Shown: positions 6,580 to 11,907 of the stretch, piece by piece | Layout: every line of letters begins with the position of its first letter | Numbering within the stretch: the stretch's first letter is position 1 | Source: Anaerolinea sp. | Lineage (GTDB): Bacteria; Chloroflexota; Anaerolineae; Anaerolineales; Anaerolineaceae | NCBI GenBank assembly: GCA_020216845.1 | Contig: JAIWNK010000120.1 | Coordinates: 1 to 11,907 of the forward strand | Length of the DNA: 11,907 nucleotides | Reading direction: 5' to 3' | Notes under the pieces: model-generated | Database searches by the model: none | The model's input: only the letters and a program-made list of their open reading frames with translations | Told to the model about the DNA's origin: nothing | Position numbers and translations under genes: made by a program

Positions 6580-8117
6580 ACCACCCCTCGCTCACACAAA
6601 CGGGCCAACGCGTTGACCACCGCCGGGTCAAACTGCGAGCCTACACCGTTGCCAATTCTTTGCAAAGCTTGCTCAATTGTCATTGCCTTGCGATAAGGCC
6701 GGCTCGAAGTCATCGCGTCGAAAGCATCGGCAACCGAAACAATCCGCCCCAAAATCGAAATCTCATCTCCCGCCAACCCATGCGGATACCCTTTGCCATC
6801 CAGGCGCTCATGGTGTTGCGTGACGGCATAACGTTCAGCGCTCAACAAATGCACTTGTGAAAGAATGCGTTCCCCCGTCAACGGGTGCATTTTCATCATC
6901 ATATATTCCTCATCCGTCAGCGCCTCTTGCTTGCGCAGCACCGCATCAGGCACACCAATTTTGCCAATGTCGTGCATCAGGCTGCCCAGCCGTAGGTGAT
7001 AGAGGGTTTCGGCGTCCAGCCCTATTTCCTCACCCAATGCAACCGAAAGGTTGGAAACGCGCACCGAATGACCCTGTGTGTAGGGATCGCGCGCATCCAA
7101 CATTTGCATCAGAACCCGAATCATATCCTCAAACAATTGCAGCGAGTCTGAATACAACGTCGCCACCTGTAGCATGGTAGCCGCCTGATTGGCAAATGTT
7201 TCCAGCAACGCCACATCCAACTCATCAAATGTTCCCCCCTTTTTGTTAATCGCTTCCAGGCCACCAATGATCTGCTCCGTCATTTCACCGCGCCGACTGC
7301 CCAAATTGATCGTGCGCGAGCGCAACGGCACCGCTAACAATGAGCGCGTCGTGAACTGAATGGCACGATCCACTCCCGAAAAATGGCGCTTGTCGCTGCG
7401 GGCATCGTTGACAATCACCGATTCTCCGGTTTGCGCCACATAGCCAATCACGCCCTTGCCCAGCGGCACACGCACACGCGTGCTCTGCTCGTCATTCAGG
7501 TTCGAAGACATCTCCATGATCAGCTGTTGTGTTTCGTTGTCTATAATGAACAAAGAGCTAGCCTCTGCCCCTAACAAGTCACTGGCATTTTCAATAATCA
7601 ACCGCAAAATTTGCTCGCGGTCCAAACTCGACCCCATTTTGCCAACGAACTCCAACAAACGATGCAATCGTTCCACCCGTTGTGTGCTTTGGCTCAGCAA
7701 CGTGCGGGTATGCACTTCCTCGGCCAGACGACGCCCCAATTTCATCAACGCATTTTCCGCCTCGCGCTGCGGGTTGAAAAACAGCAACACCCCCAAAGAT
7801 TGTTCCGCAAGCCAGATAGGCAACGCCAACACCCGCTGCACATTGGCGCTCTTTGCCTTTGGCACCTCCTGCTGCACCAATCCCCGGAACTGACGCATAT
7901 TGAAGGCCAGGTCATGCAACCATTGATCATCCACTGTCAAAGCACAGGCATCTGCTTCGCAGCTCACCGCCACCGGATAGAGGTGTTCGGCGCTGAGATC
8001 CGACCACCAGGCCACCGCCATCGGTGCTTCACACAAAAACCGTCCCAGTTCAAGCATGGGCTGCAAAAATTCTTCCAGGAAAAGCTCCGCAGCAGGATTG
8101 TTGGATTCTACAAACAT
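6564..8117 (-). CDS. GAF-GAF-HD-GYP protein, predicted c-di-GMP phosphodiesterase
   Basis: 517 residues, ATG 8 nt after GGAG (8126-8129), which lies in the end of the upstream cyclase gene; the intergenic gap is 5 bp. Residues 12-140 are a divergent GAF-like domain. Residues 150-320 are a clear second GAF domain with motifs GKGVIGYVAQTGE, VNDARSDKRHF and SLLAVPLRSR, plus NKKGGTFDELD (291-301), which partly matches the NK-Xn-F-X3-D motif of cyclic-nucleotide GAFs, a pattern that is also common in GAFs in general. Residues 330-517 are an HD-GYP domain with H350, the HD pair H382/D383, K386, H411 in KMHP, H435/H436, and GYP at 443-445 in HHERLDGKGYP, then VADAFDAMTSSRPYR and the C-terminal FDP. 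All expected metal ligands and the GYP are present, so it should hydrolyse c-di-GMP to pGpG/GMP. No signal peptide or membrane segment is seen; it is cytoplasmic. Confidence 0.95.
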   Translation of the reverse strand: MFVESNNPAAELFLEEFLQPMLELGRFLCEAPMAVAWWSDLSAEHLYPVAVSCEADACALTVDDQWLHDLAFNMRQFRGLVQQEVPKAKSANVQRVLALPIWLAEQSLGVLLFFNPQREAENALMKLGRRLAEEVHTRTLLSQSTQRVERLHRLLEFVGKMGSSLDREQILRLIIENASDLLGAEASSLFIIDNETQQLIMEMSSNLNDEQSTRVRVPLGKGVIGYVAQTGESVIVNDARSDKRHFSGVDRAIQFTTRSLLAVPLRSRTINLGSRRGEMTEQIIGGLEAINKKGGTFDELDVALLETFANQAATMLQVATLYSDSLQLFEDMIRVLMQMLDARDPYTQGHSVRVSNLSVALGEEIGLDAETLYHLRLGSLMHDIGKIGVPDAVLRKQEALTDEEYMMMKMHPLTGERILSQVHLLSAERYAVTQHHERLDGKGYPHGLAGDEISILGRIVSVADAFDAMTSSRPYRKAMTIEQALQRIGNGVGSQFDPAVVNALARLCERGVVQTAG

Positions 8118-8122
8118 CTTCT

Positions 8123-11100
8123 TTACTCCAATAATACTTTCGTCACAGCTTGCAAATCAAGCGCTGCGCCGCGCTGCATCGCCTCAGATAAACCCTCTTC
8201 GGACAACGAACGTCGCAACACCCCCAGCCCAAACTCTGCCGCCATGCTCACATCGCTATTCGTCTGCGCATGACTCAGCGCCAGGCCAATCAATTCTGCA
8301 GAACGTTGAAACAGACCCTCAACGGCGAACACATAGCCAAAGCCGGCCAGGCATTCCAGCACCAACGATGGCACCTCAATCTCAGTGGCAATTTGCAAAG
8401 CCTGACGCAACATCTGTTCAGCCATAGCACAATCCCCTGCGCCACACAAGGCATAGGCCAAATTTTGCAAACAAGTCGCCTCGCCCTCACGGTCTCCAAT
8501 TTCGCGCATCATCTGCAAACTTTCGCGGGTATATTGTTGTGCCAGGGCCAATTCGCCGCGCAGCACCGCGCCCCAACCCAAATTCATTAACAAGCGACTG
8601 GTAACGGTTGGGTCACCAATCTTGCGTGCCAGGGGCAAGCCCTGTTCATAATAACGCTGCGCCTGTTCCGCATCGCCCATGCTGCTATACAAGTTGCCAA
8701 TGTTGTTGAGCAGCCCGCACAACCCGCGCCGATTGCCCACCTGTTGTTCAATCGCCATTGCCTGCTGATAGCAATTCATTGCCGCCTCAAAATCGCCCTC
8801 ATCGGCAAGCACCAACCCCAAATTGGTCAGTGCTGCCGCCATACCAGAAGGGTCACCAATCTCGCGGTTCAATTGCAGGCTCTCATTCAACCAGGTTTTG
8901 GCATTGTCAAAATCGCCTTGCATCCAGGCAATCACACCCAGACTGCTCAAGCAAGAGGACATCCCCGTCTTACGTTGATACTTCACTTCCAATGCTAGCG
9001 CCTGACGAATGCGTTCGATTGCCTCGGCATAATTGCCCTGATAATACGCCAGCGACCCCAGAGTCCGAAACGCCTGCGCCAGAGCCATTTCATCCCCGGC
9101 AAGCTGCGCCTGCTCAATTTGACGTTCAATGGTTGCCTGCGCTTCATTATACTGTCCCAAACGCATCTGAATTCCACCCAAGGCACCCAATGCTTCAATC
9201 CACAAAGCACCCCGACTCTGCGCTTCAGCCTCGGCCTGCGCATACTGCTCCAAGGCAGCGCCATAATCGCCCATTCGTTCAAAGGCACGCCCGCGCCCCA
9301 ACAACAAGCGCAAACGGATTTGCTCATCCGGCGCTTCTGATAACAACTTCCAGGCACGGTCGAAGGCATTCAGGGCCTGTGCGGGCGCAGACGCGCGCAA
9401 CGCCACCTCGCCCGCCCGTTCAAACCAACTGACTGCCTCAGCAGCTGCTCCAGCCTGCTCATAATGTCCAGCAATCACCCCAGCATATTCGTTCAGGCGC
9501 GCCCCGCCCACTGCCTCAAGCCATTCCGCCGCCTGACGGTGATAGATACGCCGCAATTTGAGCAAGACCATGTGATAGGCCACATCGCGCAGCAAAGCAT
9601 GCTTGAAGGTATATTCCCTCATGCCAGCAAAAGCTGCTCGTTCACGCTGATAGATCAACTCACGCTCCATCACTGCTTTTAGCAAGGGGGGCACCTGTAA
9701 CAACCGCTCGCCCGGGGCGTGCAATTTTTCCAAAGCTGCGTCCCAAAACACGCGTCCCAACACCGAAGCGCGTTGCAACAATTCGGCCTCAGCGGGCGGC
9801 AAACTATCCAAACGCGCCTGCAACAATTCGGTCAAGGTCGAAGGAATGCGCGTGCGCTGCAAACGCTCCATCTCAACCTGCCAGGCATCTTCGCCGCGCC
9901 GAATCACGCCATCATCTAGCAACACCTTGATCAATTCCTCCACATAAAAGGGGTTGCCATCCGCATTTTGCACCACCATCTCACACAAGGCCTCTGGCAA
10001 ATCAGCCACCTTTGCAAGGATTTCACGCACCAACCGTTCACTATCTTGCAATGATAGCGGGTGCAACTCAATCTGCAGCAAAGCCTGCCCCGCCCCCCAT
10101 TGTGGCAAACGCTCAAACAACGCCGGACGACTGAGCGCCACACACAACACCCGTTCGCCAGCCAGCTCTTCGGACAGCTGCGCCATCAATTCCAGAGAAG
10201 CCTCATCCGCCCAATGGATGTCTTCAAAGAACAACACCAATGGGTTTTGCCGCGCAATGCCGCGCAAATAGGCCAACAGGTACGCCCGAGCGGTGCGCGC
10301 AAAATTGGGGCTGCCCAAGACATTTGCCACGCGGCTATCGGCAAAGTCAAAGCCAACCAATGCCCCCACCCATTGTGCCTGCTCCGCTTGCAAGAATCCG
10401 CTCATGCCAGCATTGAACTTTTGCCGGGCCAGTTCCGCTGAGTCGCTTTCAAAAATATCAAAACGATTGCGAAACAGATCGCGCCAAATGCCATACGGCA
10501 CATGCACCATTTCGGGCGTTGCCCGCCCGCGAAAAGCCGTCACAACCTGTTCATGAGATTCCAGCCACTTTTCGAATTCATGCAACAAGCGCGACTTGCC
10601 AATTCCCGCCTCGCCCCGCACCACCACCACATGCGCTTGGCCCTGCTCAACAACCTGTGCAAACAGTTGCTTAAGCTGCGCGAACTCAGCATCCCGCCCA
10701 ACCATGTGCGTTTCCACCCCTTCGACACCGCGCGTTGCCATACGAAAAGCGCGCGCCCGCGCCCGTTGCACCACATACGTTGTCAAAGGTTCACTCTTGC
10801 CCTTCACCATCAGCGGTGGCTGTGGAAGCATATCAAACAGCCCGCGCACCTGCAAGAATGCCTCATGTGAGATTAAAACCCCGCCCAAAGGGGCGGCGGT
10901 TTGTAAGCGACTGGCAAGGTTGACCGCATCCCCCGTTACCGAAACTTCCCCTTGTGTGCCCACCGCCCCAAACAACACCAGGCCACTATGCACACCAATG
11001 CGCATGCGCAACACCCCGCCCCCACTGGGAATCGGCAAAGCCAGATTGGCAATTTCTGTTTGCATGGCCAGCGCGGCCCGCAGCGCCTGTTCGGTATCAT

Positions 11101-11446
11101 CCTCGCGCGTCCCTGCCACACCCCACAACGCCAACACCGCATCGCCGATGTGTTTATCAATCTTGCCGCCGTGTCGTTGAATGATGGCATCAAGCCGTAG
11201 CCACAGACTGTTCATCAAGTCGTGAACTTCTTCAGCGTCCATCTTCTCAGAAAGCGACGTAAACCCCGACACATCCGCAAACAAAATCGTCACCTGTTTG
11301 CGTTGCTGTGCAGCAGGTTGCGCCTGTAATTCGGCGATTTTCTGCTTCAACCCGGCCACTGCGGCATTCACCGCCAGATCTCCCAAAATTGGGCGTTGAC
11401 TTTCAAGAACGGCTATTGCTTGTTGAAGTTCTTCAAGACTGCTCAT
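8123..11446 (-). CDS. Class III nucleotide cyclase / STAND-like ATPase / TPR protein
   Basis: 1107 residues, ATG 5 nt after GGAG (11452-11455), first gene of a two-gene operon. Residues 1-50 form a helical coiled-coil-like lead. Residues 51-230 are a class III cyclase: metal ligand D58 in FADVSGFTSLSE, K98 (adenine-selecting position) and D102 in DKHIGDAVLALWG, and N176/R180 in VTGDAVNLASR. The residue that is Asp in class IIIa enzymes is Ser169, as in class IIIb-like forms with Thr. All catalytic positions except this one are conventional, so cAMP synthesis is likely. Residues 245-550 are an AAA/STAND-type ATPase: Walker A GEAGIGKSR (278-286), Walker B LVLFFEDIHWAD (403-414). Residues 550-660 are a helical arm and about 670-1070 hold roughly nine TPR units of about 40 residues (e.g. 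GDFEAAMNCYQQAMAIEQQ). TPRs likely detect a signal and the ATPase may gate the cyclase. Soluble. Confidence 0.95.
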   Translation of the reverse strand: MSSLEELQQAIAVLESQRPILGDLAVNAAVAGLKQKIAELQAQPAAQQRKQVTILFADVSGFTSLSEKMDAEEVHDLMNSLWLRLDAIIQRHGGKIDKHIGDAVLALWGVAGTREDDTEQALRAALAMQTEIANLALPIPSGGGVLRMRIGVHSGLVLFGAVGTQGEVSVTGDAVNLASRLQTAAPLGGVLISHEAFLQVRGLFDMLPQPPLMVKGKSEPLTTYVVQRARARAFRMATRGVEGVETHMVGRDAEFAQLKQLFAQVVEQGQAHVVVVRGEAGIGKSRLLHEFEKWLESHEQVVTAFRGRATPEMVHVPYGIWRDLFRNRFDIFESDSAELARQKFNAGMSGFLQAEQAQWVGALVGFDFADSRVANVLGSPNFARTARAYLLAYLRGIARQNPLVLFFEDIHWADEASLELMAQLSEELAGERVLCVALSRPALFERLPQWGAGQALLQIELHPLSLQDSERLVREILAKVADLPEALCEMVVQNADGNPFYVEELIKVLLDDGVIRRGEDAWQVEMERLQRTRIPSTLTELLQARLDSLPPAEAELLQRASVLGRVFWDAALEKLHAPGERLLQVPPLLKAVMERELIYQRERAAFAGMREYTFKHALLRDVAYHMVLLKLRRIYHRQAAEWLEAVGGARLNEYAGVIAGHYEQAGAAAEAVSWFERAGEVALRASAPAQALNAFDRAWKLLSEAPDEQIRLRLLLGRGRAFERMGDYGAALEQYAQAEAEAQSRGALWIEALGALGGIQMRLGQYNEAQATIERQIEQAQLAGDEMALAQAFRTLGSLAYYQGNYAEAIERIRQALALEVKYQRKTGMSSCLSSLGVIAWMQGDFDNAKTWLNESLQLNREIGDPSGMAAALTNLGLVLADEGDFEAAMNCYQQAMAIEQQVGNRRGLCGLLNNIGNLYSSMGDAEQAQRYYEQGLPLARKIGDPTVTSRLLMNLGWGAVLRGELALAQQYTRESLQMMREIGDREGEATCLQNLAYALCGAGDCAMAEQMLRQALQIATEIEVPSLVLECLAGFGYVFAVEGLFQRSAELIGLALSHAQTNSDVSMAAEFGLGVLRRSLSEEGLSEAMQRGAALDLQAVTKVLLE

Positions 11447-11502
11447 TCCGGCTCCGGGTTTCTAAGATTGCGCGTCACGCCACATCACATTGCTGCTCAA
11501 AT

Positions 11503-11531
11503 AGCATACCCGAAAGCGGAATGGTTGTCAA
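11503..11531 (-). promoter_or_regulatory. Promoter of the cyclase/HD-GYP operon
   Basis: Minus strand TTGACA (11526-11531), a perfect -35, then 17 bp, then TATGCT (11503-11508), 4 of 6 for the -10. The predicted start near 11496 leaves a leader of about 50 nt that contains GGAG at 11452-11455. The promoter abuts the 99-bp repeat array, whose left edge lies about 20 bp upstream of the -35. Confidence 0.75.
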
Positions 11532-11551
11532 TTTAAACCCTCATGGTTTTA

Positions 11552-11812
11552 CACCCGTGGGCATGGCGGTCTTGAACCAGGCCTTGACCCTCACATACCC
11601 AGCCATGCCCGCCACCAACCACGGAATACGCTGAACACACGGAATGCCCCCGCGTAGGGGCATGGCGGTCTTGAACCAGGCCTTGACCCTCACATACCCA
11701 GCCATGCCCACACCGAACCACGGAATACGCTGAACACACGGAATGCCCCCGCGTAGGGGCATGGCGGTCTTGAACCAGACCTTGGCCCTCACACATACCC
11801 AGCCATGTCCGC
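11552..11812. repeat. 99-bp tandem repeat array with nested hairpins (2 full plus one partial copy)
   Basis: Copies start at 11562, 11661 and 11760 with exact 99-bp period. The first two agree at about 95 of 99 positions, the differences clustering just after GCCATGCCC. The third diverges after about 52 bp and carries a 2-bp insertion. Each unit contains GGGCATGGC paired with GCCATGCCC some 34-36 bp later (11559-11567 with 11602-11610; 11658-11666 with 11701-11709; 11757-11765 with 11802-11810, one wobble). A short hairpin ATGCCCC-loop-GGGGCAT spans each unit junction (11644-11663 and 11743-11762). The same GGGCAT strand can pair either way. CACGGAAT is itself duplicated in each unit. No stop-free frame here looks like a gene; see the rejected items. 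No gene lies in this 461-bp right-hand region apart from the promoter. Confidence 0.85.
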
Positions 11813-11815
11813 ATC

Positions 11816-11907
11816 CCCCCAACCAAGATTACTTTCACATTTCAAATGCCCCAGGAGGGAATGGAATACCACACCCTTCGGGTGCCCCCAACCAAGATTA
11901 CTTTCAC
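11816..11907. repeat. Second direct repeat, 23 bp at 69-bp spacing, cut by the window edge
   Basis: A 23-bp sequence beginning CCCCCAACCAAGATTA at 11816-11838 recurs identically at 11885-11907, ending exactly on the last base of the window. The unit is 69 bp; the 46 bp between contains the small hairpin CACCC-TTC-GGGTG (11872-11884). It may be the start of a longer array or of a mobile-type repeat family continuing beyond the window. No gene is visible in it. Confidence 0.8.

Noticed and set aside
8118..8122. Separate promoter for the HD-GYP gene
   Set aside because: The intergenic gap is 5 bp and no convincing -35/-10 pair was seen in the end of the cyclase gene; co-transcription is the simpler reading.
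8758..9432. Plus-strand open frame of 224 codons opposite the TPR region of the cyclase
   Set aside because: Pro/His/Arg-rich antisense shadow without domain or RBS; the opposing TPR frame is well supported.
11533..11838. Two overlapping open frames of 93-101 codons on the minus strand with a 33-residue repeat
   Set aside because: The period of the DNA repeat (99 bp) is divisible by 3, so any stop-free frame is copied automatically. Two frames are open at once, the residues (GHGWVCEGQGLVQDR and similar) match no family I know, and the DNA is dominated by inverted repeats.
11552..11907. CRISPR array
   Set aside because: Units are 99 and 69 bp, spacer-like variable segments are missing between identical short repeats, and no cas gene is present.

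Overview
The window looks like chromosomal DNA from an uncultured or little-studied bacterium, most likely of the phylum Chloroflexota (Anaerolineae-like). This is inferred from the gene families: a PATAN/DUF4388 protein beside an MglA-type Ras-like GTPase, a V4R-domain protein of a kind often seen in that phylum, a REC plus degenerate GGDEF regulator, a stand-alone XPB-N-like protein and a giant cyclase-ATPase-TPR protein. No rRNA, tRNA or named marker gene is present, so the placement is tentative.

Layout. (1) 1-582, minus strand: a response regulator (REC plus degenerate GGDEF-like domain) cut by the left edge, with its own promoter at 629-657. (2) 696-4787, minus strand: a tight five-gene operon read right to left, DUF4388/PATAN protein, small GTPase, alpha/beta hydrolase, V4R protein, left-handed beta-helix protein. 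It starts from a near-consensus promoter (4825-4853) and ends near a weak hairpin (663-686). (3) 4788-4947: a divergent promoter region with two copies of the palindrome TTTTGCAAAA. (4) 4948-6579, plus strand: a protein whose C-terminal part resembles the XPB/Ssl2 helicase-associated domain, with no helicase motor; its mRNA appears leaderless. (5) 6564-11446, minus strand: a two-gene operon of a 1107-residue class III cyclase / STAND-like ATPase / TPR protein followed after 5 bp by a GAF-GAF-HD-GYP protein, with a good promoter at 11503-11531. (6) 11532-11907: no convincing gene; a 99-bp tandem repeat with hairpins, then a second repeat of 69-bp period that runs off the right edge.

Taken together this is a signalling region. 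A GTPase switch with possible ligand-sensing (V4R) and adaptor (PATAN) partners sits between a phosphorelay receiver and a cyclic-nucleotide module (nucleotide cyclase plus predicted c-di-GMP phosphodiesterase). The operon structure, starts, promoters and conserved motifs are read directly from the sequence. The idea that the GTPase operon is one functional system is inference.
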